A stretch of 64,000 bases of DNA from Actinomycetota bacterium (GTDB lineage: Bacteria; Actinomycetota; Thermoleophilia; Gaiellales; Gaiellaceae): NCBI GenBank assembly GCA_003139545.1, contig PLJC01000038.1, positions 62,587-126,586 on the forward strand, written 5' to 3'. Made by a program: the position numbers and the translations under genes. The notes below the pieces were generated by a model, which did not search any database, was not told the DNA's origin, and worked only from the letters and a program-made list of their open reading frames with translations. This document shows, piece by piece, positions 43,338 through 52,230 of this stretch (the stretch's first letter is position 1; the number at the start of each line of letters is the position of its first letter).

Positions 43338-44260
43338 GAGTCGCCTTCGCGGGCAATCAAGAGCGCGGACTTGTGTGTCTGCGCGCTGCAATCGCGGCGG
43401 GACACGAGATCGTCGGCGTGGTCGCACACCCGGCAGGGTCGGCACGGGGTGGGGTCGCCGAAGAGGGCGCGCGTATCGGCGTGCCCGTGTTTCGTCCGCA
43501 GGACGTCAACCACCGGTCGGTGGTCGACTCACTCGCAGAGCTGTCGGCCGACGTCCTCGTCCTTGTCGGATACGGCCAGATCTTGCGGCAGCCCCTGATC
43601 GGTCTCTATCGACACGGTTGCATCAACCTCCATGGAGGTCGACTACCGCAATATCGCGGCTCCTCTCCGATGAACTGGGCGTTGATCAACGGGGAGCGGG
43701 AGATCACGCTGTCGGCGATCGTCCTCGACGCGGGTGTCGATACAGGCGACGTCCTGGGTGAGCGCACGTTCGCTGTCGGCGTCGACGAGACGATCGCCGA
43801 CGTCCACGCGCAGGCAAATGCGTTCTTCCCGGAGCTCCTCGTCGAGGTACTCCGAGGGCTCGACGACGGCACCGACCGTCGGCGGCAGCAGGAGGAGGCC
43901 GACGCGGCGTACTGGCCGCTTCGTCTGCCAGACGACGGCCTCCTCGTCTGGGATCAGGTCACGGCTCGACAGGCGCACGACAGGATCAGGGCGCTTGCGC
44001 CTCCGTACCCGGGGGCATTCACGTTCTGGCGCGGGCGCCGTGTGAAGCTGCTCCGGTCCGTCCTCGAGCCTCGCGTCATCAAGGGCGAGCCGGGGCGCAT
44101 CTACGCCCTCGGCGCGAATGGGATGCTCGTCTGCGCCACCGACCGATGCTTGCGCATTACGAGCGCGATCCTGGAAGACGACGGCTCCGACCTGTCGACT
44201 GTCGTTTCTCGGTACGACGAGTTTGCCACGGCGCGCAAAGCCCTTCTCGGGCCGGTCTGA
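43334..44260 (+). CDS. Sugar N-formyltransferase (Fmt-like)
   Basis: 308 aa. VAFAGNQERGLVCLRAAI opens a formyltransferase Rossmann fold; INLHGGRLPQYRGSSP gives the Asn and His catalytic residues and VDTGDVLGERTF the Asp. A C-terminal Fmt_C-like region follows. Length and context between an epimerase and NeuB fit N10-formyl-THF-dependent amino-sugar formylation rather than initiator tRNA formylation. Confidence 0.85.
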   Translation: MRVAFAGNQERGLVCLRAAIAAGHEIVGVVAHPAGSARGGVAEEGARIGVPVFRPQDVNHRSVVDSLAELSADVLVLVGYGQILRQPLIGLYRHGCINLHGGRLPQYRGSSPMNWALINGEREITLSAIVLDAGVDTGDVLGERTFAVGVDETIADVHAQANAFFPELLVEVLRGLDDGTDRRRQQEEADAAYWPLRLPDDGLLVWDQVTARQAHDRIRALAPPYPGAFTFWRGRRVKLLRSVLEPRVIKGEPGRIYALGANGMLVCATDRCLRITSAILEDDGSDLSTVVSRYDEFATARKALLGPV

Positions 44261-45249
44261 TGCGCATCGGCTCGTTCGACACCGACGAGCGCGTCCTCGT
44301 CATCGCCGAGATCGGGAACAACCACGAGGGCGACGCCGGAGTCGCACGCGAGCTTGTCGAGCGTGCAGCGGATGCGGGTGCAGACGCGGTCAAATTCCAG
44401 ACGTTCCGCACCGAGGCGTTCGTCTCGCCGTCCGATGCCGACCGCTACGCCCGGATGCAGCGCTTCGAGCTCGCCGCCGCGCAGTTCGCGGAGCTCGCGG
44501 ACGTCGCGCATGCGCGCGGCCTACTGTTCCTCTCGACCGCGCTCGACCTCGACAGCGTCGATGCGCTCGCGCCGATCGTCGACGCGTACAAGATCGCGTC
44601 CGGTGACATCACCTTCTTTCCGCTGCTGTCGCGCGTGGCGGCAGTCGGCAAGCCGGTCGTCCTCTCAACGGGGACGAGCGAGCCTGCGGAGATCGTGCGC
44701 GCGGTCGATGCGCTTCCCGGCATCGACGTCGCGGTCCTTCACTGCGTCAGCAGTTACCCCGCGTCCGACGAGGAGATAAACCTCCGCGCCATCGGCGTCC
44801 TCGCCAAGCTACTCCCTGGTCGCGCGATCGGCTACTCCGACCACACCGTCGGCCTCGATGCGGCGCCGCTTGCGGTCGCGTGCGGTGCGCGGATCGTCGA
44901 GAAGCACTTCACGCTCGACAGGAAGTTCTCGGACTTCCGCGACCACGCGCTCTCCGCCGATCCGGAAGCCATGCACGAGGTCGTGCGGCGCATTCGCGCG
45001 GCCGAGACGCTCCTCGGCAACCCCGCGAAAGAGGTGCAGCCGTCCGAGGTGGACGCTCACGTTGCGCTGCGGCGTTCGATCGCCGCCGCACGTGGGCTCG
45101 ACGCCGGGCACGTGCTCGTCGAGCACGATCTCGTGTGGACGCGACCCGCCGACGCTCTCCAACCAGGCCAGGAGTCACTCGTTCTCGGGCGTGCGCTTCG
45201 CCGTGCAGTGGTCGCGGGCGAGCATCTGCACTCGGACGACGTCGTCTGA
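44260..45249 (+). CDS. NeuB-family nonulosonic acid synthase
   Basis: 329 aa. VIAEIGNNHEGDAGVAREL, DAVKFQTFRTEAF, IGYSDHTVGLDAAPLAVA and EKHFTLDR mark the NeuB TIM barrel that condenses phosphoenolpyruvate with a hexosamine; the last 65 residues form the SAF (antifreeze-like) domain. SpsE, NeuB, LegI and PseI are the known subgroups; which sugar is made cannot be read from sequence. Its ATG shares one base with the formyltransferase stop. Confidence 0.92.
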   Translation: MRIGSFDTDERVLVIAEIGNNHEGDAGVARELVERAADAGADAVKFQTFRTEAFVSPSDADRYARMQRFELAAAQFAELADVAHARGLLFLSTALDLDSVDALAPIVDAYKIASGDITFFPLLSRVAAVGKPVVLSTGTSEPAEIVRAVDALPGIDVAVLHCVSSYPASDEEINLRAIGVLAKLLPGRAIGYSDHTVGLDAAPLAVACGARIVEKHFTLDRKFSDFRDHALSADPEAMHEVVRRIRAAETLLGNPAKEVQPSEVDAHVALRRSIAAARGLDAGHVLVEHDLVWTRPADALQPGQESLVLGRALRRAVVAGEHLHSDDVV

Positions 45250-45250
45250 C

Positions 45251-47089
45251 GTGTGCGGGATCGCCGGATACGTCGGGACGCGACCGCGCGGCGACGACGC
45301 GGTCGCGCGCTGCCTCGAGGTCCTGCACCAGCGCGGGCCCGATTTCGCCGGCGCGGTCGCGCACGACCTCGGGCGGGACCGCATCGCGCAACTCCTCAGC
45401 ACGCGCCTCGACATCATCGACCTCACCGAGCGCGCGAACCAGCCGCTCCGTGTGGACTCGAAGACGATCGTCTACAACGGTGAGCTCTACAACTACCGCG
45501 AGTTGCGCGCCGACCTCGAACGGGAGGGCGAGCGGTTCGCGAGCGACTCCGATACCGAGGTTCTCGTGCGCGCGCTCGCGCGCTGGGGCGAGGACGCGCT
45601 CGACCGCTGCGAGGGCATGTGGGCATTCGCGCTCCACGACAAGGACGACGGCTCGGTCACGCTCTGCCGCGACCGCTTCGGCGAGAAGCCGCTGTGGATC
45701 CACCGCGGTGACGGCGGCATTGTCTTCGCGTCGGAGCCGAAGGGCGTCTTCGCCCTCCTCGGCCGCCCGCTCGAGCCGGATCTCGACCAGGTGCGCCGGT
45801 ACCTCGTCACCGGCTACCGGACGCTGTGGACCGATGACGACCGGTCGTTCTTCCACGGTCTCGAGCTGCTGCCGGCTGCAACCGTTCTCCGCATCGACGC
45901 GGACGGACGCGAGACGCAGCGGCGCTACTGGGCGCCGTCGTTCGAGCCGGACGACGAGATGAGCTACGACGATGCCGTCTTCGGCGTGAGGGAGCGCGTG
46001 CTTCGATCCGTGGAGCTACGCCTACGCGCCGACGTCCCGGTCGCGTTCTGTATGAGCGGCGGGGTCGACTCGACGTCGCTCATCGCCGCCGCCAAGCGCG
46101 TCTGTGGCTACGACGTCCACGGCTTCACCGTTGTAAACGAAGACCCGCGCTACGACGAGCGTGAGGCCGTTGCGGGGACGGTCGCCGCGCTCGGCCTCAG
46201 GCATACGGCGGTTCCGCTCGAGCACGTCGGATTCCTTCGCCGCATGCGTGATCTCGTGCGCTACCACGACGCGCCCGTCGCCACCATCTCGTACTACGTC
46301 CACTGGCAGCTGATGGAGGGAATTGCGAGCGACGGCTACCGCGTCTCAGTCAGCGGGACCGCCGCGGACGAGATCCTCAGCGGCTACTACGACCATCACC
46401 TCGCATACCTCGCGCAGGTGCGCGCGCTGCCGGAGCTGCACGCCTCCTCAGTCGCCGCCTGGGAGCGCCAGATCCGGCCGTTCGTGCGCAATCCGCACCT
46501 CGGCGACCCCGAGCTGTTCGTACGCGAGCCCGGCTTTCGCGGCTATATCGTCCTCGACGCCGACGTCTTTGCCGGCTTCCTCGTCGACGGCTACCAGCCG
46601 GAGCCCTTCCGCGAGCGCACGTACGCTGACGACCTCCTGCGCAGCCGCATGCTCAACGAGCTCAGGCACGAGACGGTTCCAGTGATCCTGCTGGAGGACG
46701 ATCTCAACTCGATGTACTGGTCGGTCGAGAACCGCTCTCCGTACCTCGACCGTCCGCTCACCGAGTTTGCGTATCGGATACCGACGCGTCACCTCGTGCG
46801 CGACGGCCGCGCGAAGGCCGTCCTCCGCGACGCAATGCGAGGCATCGCCCCCGACCACGTGCTCGACGAGGCGCGCAAGGTCGGGTTCAATGCGCCGATC
46901 GAGGCGCTCCTCGACCTGGACGACTCCACGGTGCGCGCAGAGCTGCTCGCCGACAGTCCGATCTTCGACGTCGTCCGGCGCGAGCGGATCGAGGAGCTCC
47001 TCGACGAGCGCGGTTTTGCGAACAGCCGAAGCAAGTTCCTCTTCTCGTTCGTCAGCAGCAAGCTCTTCCTCGAGGAGGTTGCGGCGTGA
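45251..47089 (+). CDS. Asparagine synthase-type glutamine amidotransferase
   Basis: 612 aa. After the start Met, Cys2 begins CGIAGYVG, the class II glutaminase nucleophile; YNGELYNYRELR and CRDRFGEKPLW follow. The synthetase half has the PP-loop CMSGGVDSTSLIAAAK (about residue 268). In glycan loci such enzymes amidate uronic acids instead of making Asn; here a sialic-like carboxylate is a candidate substrate. It sits 1 nt after the NeuB stop. Confidence 0.9.
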   Translation: MCGIAGYVGTRPRGDDAVARCLEVLHQRGPDFAGAVAHDLGRDRIAQLLSTRLDIIDLTERANQPLRVDSKTIVYNGELYNYRELRADLEREGERFASDSDTEVLVRALARWGEDALDRCEGMWAFALHDKDDGSVTLCRDRFGEKPLWIHRGDGGIVFASEPKGVFALLGRPLEPDLDQVRRYLVTGYRTLWTDDDRSFFHGLELLPAATVLRIDADGRETQRRYWAPSFEPDDEMSYDDAVFGVRERVLRSVELRLRADVPVAFCMSGGVDSTSLIAAAKRVCGYDVHGFTVVNEDPRYDEREAVAGTVAALGLRHTAVPLEHVGFLRRMRDLVRYHDAPVATISYYVHWQLMEGIASDGYRVSVSGTAADEILSGYYDHHLAYLAQVRALPELHASSVAAWERQIRPFVRNPHLGDPELFVREPGFRGYIVLDADVFAGFLVDGYQPEPFRERTYADDLLRSRMLNELRHETVPVILLEDDLNSMYWSVENRSPYLDRPLTEFAYRIPTRHLVRDGRAKAVLRDAMRGIAPDHVLDEARKVGFNAPIEALLDLDDSTVRAELLADSPIFDVVRRERIEELLDERGFANSRSKFLFSFVSSKLFLEEVAA

Positions 47090-47817
47090 GGATCGTCGAC
47101 CGCGTCCTTCGCCGCGCGCGCCGCGTCGGCCGCTCCGCGTTGCAGCGCAGAGGTTTCGACGTCGTCCCGTACCCGGCGTTCGGGACGGAGCTCGCCGCGC
47201 TGCTTCGTCGGCTCCAGGTCGACTGCGTGCTCGACGTCGGCGCGTTCACGGGAACGTACGGGCGAATGCTCCGTGACCTGGGTTATCGCGGTCGCATCGT
47301 CTCGTTCGAGCCGGCCTCGGAGAACTTCGAGCTCCTGGCTCGCGAGGTGGAGGGGGACAGCGCCTGGGAGGCGCGTCGCGTCGCAGTCGGGAGCGCCGCC
47401 GGCACCCTGGAGCTACGCCTGACGGGCAGTCCTGGGTCCAATTCGCTGCTCGTGCCGAACGCGTACGCGCTGGGGGAGATGCACCGCATCTTCAAGGAGC
47501 GCGGGTCCGAGACGGTGGAGGTCATCACCGTCGACGACGTTTTCGACGAGGCGACGCGCGGGGCTGGCTCTGTCTTCCTGAAGATCGATACGCAAGGCTT
47601 CGACCTCGAGGTGATTCGAGGCGCAGCGGCGACGCTCGAGCGACTCGCCGCGGTCCAGGTCGAACTGGCGCTTCAGCGGACGTACGAGGGGCAGCCGGGC
47701 TATCTCGATTTCTTGGCCGAGCTCGACGAGCGCGGCTTCGCTCCCGCTCTCCTCTTCCCGACCTTCCCCGACTCGACGGGTCGGATCGTGGAGTGTGACT
47801 GCATCCTTATTCGCTGA
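47086..47817 (+). CDS. FkbM-family methyltransferase
   Basis: 243 aa. VLDVGAFTGTYGRMLRDLGY (SAM motif), IVSFEPASENFELLA and FLKIDTQGFDLEVIRGA define the FkbM family of O-methyltransferases. GTG 47086 overlaps the amidotransferase stop and ends the plus-strand NulO-type operon. It likely methylates the same glycan. Confidence 0.92.
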   Translation: MRIVDRVLRRARRVGRSALQRRGFDVVPYPAFGTELAALLRRLQVDCVLDVGAFTGTYGRMLRDLGYRGRIVSFEPASENFELLAREVEGDSAWEARRVAVGSAAGTLELRLTGSPGSNSLLVPNAYALGEMHRIFKERGSETVEVITVDDVFDEATRGAGSVFLKIDTQGFDLEVIRGAAATLERLAAVQVELALQRTYEGQPGYLDFLAELDERGFAPALLFPTFPDSTGRIVECDCILIR

Positions 47818-48384
47818 CGAGCGGGCCGCCCATTCGCCAGCGCACGCGGGCGGGGCGTAAGCGCCACAGCTGTGCGCGCAGTGGACGCTTGCCGCCGTTG
47901 ACCGTTCGCTCCCACGCTTCCACGATCCGGCGACCGCGAGGTGGGAGTGGCGGCCACTTCGCCGCCTTCCGCCATTGGGGCGGTTCGGCGAACAGGCGCG
48001 CATCGTCGATGAGGATGCAGTCCTCGGGTCCGCCGGACGCAAGCGCCTCGAGCTCGTCCAGGATCGGACAGTCGATCTCCTCGCCGGCAGTCGGGCCGCC
48101 GCTCCAGTGCGCGTCGAGGAAGAACAGGGCCGGCACGTGACGGTCGACGTAGCGCGCCAGCTCCACTCCGGCGTCGCCGAGCACGACATTCACGCGCGGG
48201 TTCGCGGCGAACCGTTGGGCAGCAGCCGCGTGGAGCTCGGGCGAGAGCTCGATGGTGACCACCTCGGGGAAGATCGCGGCGAGCGTCGCCGCGCCGTTGC
48301 GAGGCGGGTGCCGGTCTCGACCGCCCGCGTCAGCCCCAACTCGAATCGCAGATCGGTGAGAAGCTGGGGCGGCGCGATTCCCAC
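47807..48384 (-). pseudogene. Frameshifted SAM-methyltransferase-like gene
   Basis: Frame one, from GTG 48384, reads PPQLLTDLRFELGLTRAVETGT and then diverges; the next frame picks up at RNGAATLAAIFPEVVTIELS and runs to 47807 with FFLDAHWSGGPTAGEEIDCP. One missing base at about 48302-48303 (CGC-CT-CGC) joins them into one normal-looking protein of about 190 aa. Either a recent mutation or a sequencing error. The promoter box TAAGAT (48391-48396) is intact. Confidence 0.75.
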
Positions 48385-48390
48385 TCGCGC

Positions 48391-48400
48391 ATCTTACGAT
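48391..48400. promoter_or_regulatory. Divergent overlapping -10 boxes TAAGAT (-) / TACGAT (+)
   Basis: TAAGAT (minus, 48391-48396) ends 6 nt before GTG 48384. TACGAT (plus, 48395-48400) is 10 nt before ATG 48411. They share TA. Confidence 0.5.
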
Positions 48401-48410
48401 GGTGCACGGT

Positions 48411-49187
48411 ATGCAAGCGCTTCCGCTCGTCACGGTGGTTACTCCGTGCCTCAATCAGGCGCGGTTCCTCGAAGAGGCGATTCGCAGCGTGCTCGAGCAG
48501 GACTATCCGCGCATCGAGCACGTCGTCGTCGACGGTGGTTCGACGGACGGCTCGGTCGAGATCTTGCGTCGCTACGACCATCTGCGCTGGATCTCGGAGC
48601 CGGACGAGGGCCAGGCGGACGCACTGCGGAAGGGCTTCGAGCTCGCCGGCGGCGAGATCTTCGGCTGGTTGAACGCCGACGACACGTACCTGCCGGGCGC
48701 GGTCTCGGCGGCGGTGACACGGCTGAGCTCCGGCGACTACGGCCTCGTGTACGGCGGCTATCGCGTTGTACACGAGAACGGCGAGTCGGCCTTCGAGGTG
48801 CCGCCGCATCCGTTCGACTTCGACACGCTGCTCGATGCGAAGAACTTCGTCCCGCAGCCATCGGCGTTCTTCACGCGCGCGGCATACGAGGCGGTATCGG
48901 GCGTCGACTCGCGTTACCACTACGCGATGGACTACGACCTGTGGGTGCGCATCGGCCGACGCTTCGACGTTGCCGTCATCGACGGCATCCTGTCGTGCTT
49001 TCGTTTTCAATCGGAATCCAAAAGCGTTACCGCCGCCGACCGTTTCTATCCCGAGATGCGGAAGATCAGCCGCCGCCACGGCGGGCGTTTCTTCTCGCGC
49101 ATGTACCTCGAGCGCCTGCCGCAGCGGCGCCCGTTCCTCTTCAAGCTCGTCCTCGCGTACCGGCTCCTTCGCCGGTCCGCACGCTAA
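48411..49187 (+). CDS. GT2-family glycosyltransferase, paralogue of the 37703 N-terminal domain
   Basis: 258 aa from ATG 48411 (an in-frame ATG at 48399 overlaps the -10 box). TVVTPCLNQARFLEEAIRS, FGWLNADDTYLPGAV and YAMDYDLWVRIG match the N-terminal half of the fusion at 37703 almost residue for residue, and long DNA runs are identical, so the two arose by a recent duplication. It lacks the GT42-like half and converges on the sulfotransferase gene. Confidence 0.9.
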   Translation: MQALPLVTVVTPCLNQARFLEEAIRSVLEQDYPRIEHVVVDGGSTDGSVEILRRYDHLRWISEPDEGQADALRKGFELAGGEIFGWLNADDTYLPGAVSAAVTRLSSGDYGLVYGGYRVVHENGESAFEVPPHPFDFDTLLDAKNFVPQPSAFFTRAAYEAVSGVDSRYHYAMDYDLWVRIGRRFDVAVIDGILSCFRFQSESKSVTAADRFYPEMRKISRRHGGRFFSRMYLERLPQRRPFLFKLVLAYRLLRRSAR

Positions 49188-50017
49188 TTGGACGTGGCGA
49201 CCGCCGATTGCTCGCTCATCAGCGGATATCCGCCTCTGCGGAGTCCCTCACCGGCGAGCTCCTCGTAGCGCGCGAGCTCCTCGGGAGTGAGGACGGACGA
49301 CCAGCGGTCCTGTGTCATGCCGGGAAACGCGAGCGCACCGCCGCCGGACTTCTCGTCGATCTCCGAGAGCAGCTGCTTCGAGTTCCACGCCACCGCCTGC
49401 TCGAGGCGATCGGGATCGGCTGAGAAGCCGAGGAACTCCACGATCGTCCCGAGTTGTGGACCCGGCTCGCGTACGAGATCTTCGTACCGTACGACGAGGT
49501 AGCGGTCCGGCGACCACGTCTGCAAGCCGTTCAGCCAGCCGAGCACGTGCTCGTGCCACGGGCCGTACTTCGCGTTCCTGAGGAAGAACTCTCCGGGCGA
49601 GACGGACTGAACCCAGCTCGTCGCCGGCTCGGTCTTTCTCCTGAGCCAGTAGAACGAGAGGAGCGCGTCGCGCCCGTCGCGCATGAGGTAGATCACGCGG
49701 GCCGGGATCTTCGTGTACGCGGCATGGCTTCTGATGAGGACGGTGTCACGTGTCTTCGGCATCACCGGCGGCGTGAGTCCCGGCCTGATGACGCCCGGGA
49801 CCGTCTCGGCCGCAAGCTCGGGGGTGATCGGGGAATTGCGCACGTACGACGTGACGAGACACCTGAGCCAGCTGCTCCCCGACCGGGGATGGTTCATCAA
49901 GTAGACGTCGTCGCGCGAGACGCGGGGGAGGAGATCTTCGTTGTAGAAGTACCGCCCGCGGTAGAGGCGCACGAACGGCGGCGCGAGCTTGGTCTTCATC
50001 GTGCTTCCGATCGCCAT
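49184..50017 (-). CDS. Sulfotransferase
   Basis: 277 aa. The PAPS 5'-phosphosulfate loop reads MNHPRSGSSWLRCL (about residue 42), and the 3'-phosphate segment is YLMRDGRDALLSFYWLRR. The later RYEDLVREPGPQL is typical of the Sulfotransfer_1 family. It could sulfate a surface glycan. ATG 50017 is 7 nt behind TACCAT, favouring it over ATG 49999. Confidence 0.88.
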   Translation of the reverse strand: MAIGSTMKTKLAPPFVRLYRGRYFYNEDLLPRVSRDDVYLMNHPRSGSSWLRCLVTSYVRNSPITPELAAETVPGVIRPGLTPPVMPKTRDTVLIRSHAAYTKIPARVIYLMRDGRDALLSFYWLRRKTEPATSWVQSVSPGEFFLRNAKYGPWHEHVLGWLNGLQTWSPDRYLVVRYEDLVREPGPQLGTIVEFLGFSADPDRLEQAVAWNSKQLLSEIDEKSGGGALAFPGMTQDRWSSVLTPEELARYEELAGEGLRRGGYPLMSEQSAVATSN

Positions 50018-50024
50018 CGCGGCG

Positions 50025-50030
50025 ATGGTA
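50025..50030 (-). promoter_or_regulatory. -10 box TACCAT for sulfotransferase
   Basis: TACCAT ends 7 nt before ATG 50017. Confidence 0.45.
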
Positions 50031-50076
50031 GCGCCGATGGCGCGACTCCTGAGGCTGAGGCGACAGGGGGTGCCGC

Positions 50077-50082
50077 TATCGT
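50077..50082 (+). promoter_or_regulatory. -10 box TATCGT for first Wzm/Wzt operon
   Basis: TATCGT ends 7 nt before GTG 50090; the GTG at 50081 overlaps the box and is therefore an unlikely start. Confidence 0.5.
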
Positions 50083-50089
50083 GTTTCCC

Positions 50090-50959
50090 GTGGACGTCAC
50101 CGCCTCGGAACTACCGCCGCGGCCGGCTGCAGCGACCGCGGTCCGGCGGCTCCAGCCGTCGCGCGGGCTCCTCCTCGTCAACTGGCGCGAGCTCTGGCAG
50201 TACCGCGAGCTCCTCTTCACGTTCATGTGGCGCGACATCCGCGCGCGCTACAAGCAGACCTATCTTGGCCCGCTCTGGGCGATCCTGAAGCCGGTGGTCT
50301 CGATGGTCCTGCTGGCGGCGGTGTTCGGCGGCCTCGCCGGGTTCACGTCGGGCCAGCCAAACGTCCCGTACCCGCTGTTCCTGTACGCAGGCCTGCTCGT
50401 GTGGTCGTACTTCCTGAGCGCGCTCCCCGGTGCCGCAGCGGCGCTCCTCAACAACGCGAACATCATCGGGAAGATCTACTTCCCGCGGCTCTATGCCCCG
50501 ATCGCGCAGGTGACGGCGCCACTGATCGACTTCCTGATTGCGTTCTTCGTCCTCATCGGCCTCTTCGCCTACTACGGACGCTGGCCGAGCTGGCACATCG
50601 TGTTCCTGCCCGTGTTCATCCTGCTGGCCGTGCTCGCAGCACTGGGCTTCGGGATCTGGCTTTGCGGTATCTCGGTGCGCTACCGCGACATCGCGTTCAC
50701 GATTCCGTTCGTGCTTCAGCTCTGGTTCTACATCACACCCGTTCTCTATCCGGTCGGGCGCCTGCCTGAGCCGTACCGAAAGCTCATCGCCATCAACCCG
50801 ATGACCGCGGTCGTCGACGGGTTCCGCTGGTCGCTTCTCGGGATATCGCGGCCGAACGTCGGTGTCCTCCTCGCGAGCACCGGAGTCGTTTTCGCCGTGC
50901 TCATATCCGGGCTGTTGGTCTTCCGTCGCGCAGAGCGCACCGTCGTGGACATGTTCTAG
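50090..50959 (+). CDS. Polysaccharide ABC exporter permease (Wzm-like), system 1
   Basis: 289 aa, ABC2_membrane type. A cytoplasmic start (RELWQYRELLFTFMWRDIRAR) is followed by six hydrophobic segments; KQTYLGPLWAILKPV and RYRDIAFTIPFVLQLWFYITPVLYP are characteristic of Wzm/RfbA/TagG permeases. Moves a lipid-linked glycan across the membrane with the ATPase encoded next, whose GTG shares one base with this stop. Confidence 0.93.
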   Translation: MDVTASELPPRPAAATAVRRLQPSRGLLLVNWRELWQYRELLFTFMWRDIRARYKQTYLGPLWAILKPVVSMVLLAAVFGGLAGFTSGQPNVPYPLFLYAGLLVWSYFLSALPGAAAALLNNANIIGKIYFPRLYAPIAQVTAPLIDFLIAFFVLIGLFAYYGRWPSWHIVFLPVFILLAVLAALGFGIWLCGISVRYRDIAFTIPFVLQLWFYITPVLYPVGRLPEPYRKLIAINPMTAVVDGFRWSLLGISRPNVGVLLASTGVVFAVLISGLLVFRRAERTVVDMF

Positions 50960-52230
50960 TGGCCGATCTCGCGATCAGCGCACACGGGCTCGGCAAGCGC
51001 TACCGGGTCGGGCAGGTCGAGACCGGCTTCGGGCGACTGTCGCGCACGCTCGGCTTTCGGAAGGCCCTCGACTTCATGTGGGCGATCGACGACATGACGT
51101 TCGACATCGCGCCCGGCGAGGCCGTTGCCCTCATCGGCCGTAACGGCGCCGGCAAGTCGACGCTCCTCAAGGTGCTCGCGCGCATCACGGAGCCGACGAA
51201 GGGATACGTGGACGTGCGGGGCCGCATGGGTGCGCTCCTCGAGATCGGCACCGGTTTCCACGCGCAGCTCACCGGGCGTGAGAACGTGTACCTCAACGGC
51301 TCGATTCTGGGGATGACGCGCGCGGAGGTGCGGCGGAAGTTCGACCAGATCGTCGAGTTCTCCGGCGTCGAGAAGCACATCGACACACCGGTCAAGTGGT
51401 ACTCGAGCGGCATGTACGTCCGGCTGGCCTTCGGGGTCGCCGCGCACCTCGAGCCGGAGATCCTCGTCGTGGACGAGGTCTTGGCAGTGGGCGACGCCGA
51501 CTTCCAGCGCCGCTGCATCGGTCGCATGAGCGAGGTCGCGCGCGAGGGCGCGACCGTCATCTTCGTCAGTCACAATCTGCAGCCGGTGCGCGCGCTGTGC
51601 GAGCGCGCGCTGCTGATCGAGCAGGGGCGGATCGTCGACGACGGTACGACCGATGCGATCGTGCGCCGCTACCTCTCCTCGTTCGAGACGCTCGATACCG
51701 GCCGGATGCGCTGGGACGATCCCGAGCAGAGGCCTGGGAATGACGACGTTCGCCTCGTGGAAGTCCGCGCTGAGGACGAGACCGGCGCCGCAAGCGCGAC
51801 GTTCTTTTCGAGCCAGACCATCGGCGTCGTCGTCGAGCTCGAGGTGGAGACACAGGATCCGGCTCTCGTCGTCATGGTGGATCTCATCTCTGCCGACGGC
51901 ACGTTCGTGGTCAGCTCGTACCACGTGGACGGCAACCAGGAGCTGCGGCCGGGGGAGCGGCCCGGTCTCCACGCGCTGCGCTGCCAGATTCCAGCCGGCC
52001 TGCTCAACGGCGGCAGATACATCGTCAATGTGCGCGTGTTCGCTCACGGAATCGACGGCGTCATCCACGAGAAGGGAATCCTCCACTTTGACGTCACGCT
52101 GGACCACGGCGAGTCGTATTTCGTCGGCTCGCACCACATTCGCCAAGGCGTCATCGCGCCTGTGTTCCGCTGGGACGAGGTCGATCCCGCCGGCGTGCCG
52201 GCCGTCGCGACGCATTGGAGCGTCGGTTAG
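50959..52230 (+). CDS. Polysaccharide ABC exporter ATPase (Wzt-like) with C-terminal domain, system 1
   Basis: 423 aa. Walker A GRNGAGKSTLLKVLA (about residue 59), signature YSSGMYVRLAFGVA and Walker B EILVVDEVLAVGD. Residues from about 250 form a beta-rich Wzt_C-like domain (FFSSQTIGVVVELEVETQD onward); in E. coli O8/O9a that domain recognises the chain's terminal modification before export. Its cargo is unknown. Confidence 0.93.
   Translation: MADLAISAHGLGKRYRVGQVETGFGRLSRTLGFRKALDFMWAIDDMTFDIAPGEAVALIGRNGAGKSTLLKVLARITEPTKGYVDVRGRMGALLEIGTGFHAQLTGRENVYLNGSILGMTRAEVRRKFDQIVEFSGVEKHIDTPVKWYSSGMYVRLAFGVAAHLEPEILVVDEVLAVGDADFQRRCIGRMSEVAREGATVIFVSHNLQPVRALCERALLIEQGRIVDDGTTDAIVRRYLSSFETLDTGRMRWDDPEQRPGNDDVRLVEVRAEDETGAASATFFSSQTIGVVVELEVETQDPALVVMVDLISADGTFVVSSYHVDGNQELRPGERPGLHALRCQIPAGLLNGGRYIVNVRVFAHGIDGVIHEKGILHFDVTLDHGESYFVGSHHIRQGVIAPVFRWDEVDPAGVPAVATHWSVG

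Noticed and set aside
43334..44260. Housekeeping methionyl-tRNA formyltransferase
   Set aside because: No deformylase neighbour and full integration in a sugar operon make a sugar formyltransferase more likely, though not proven.
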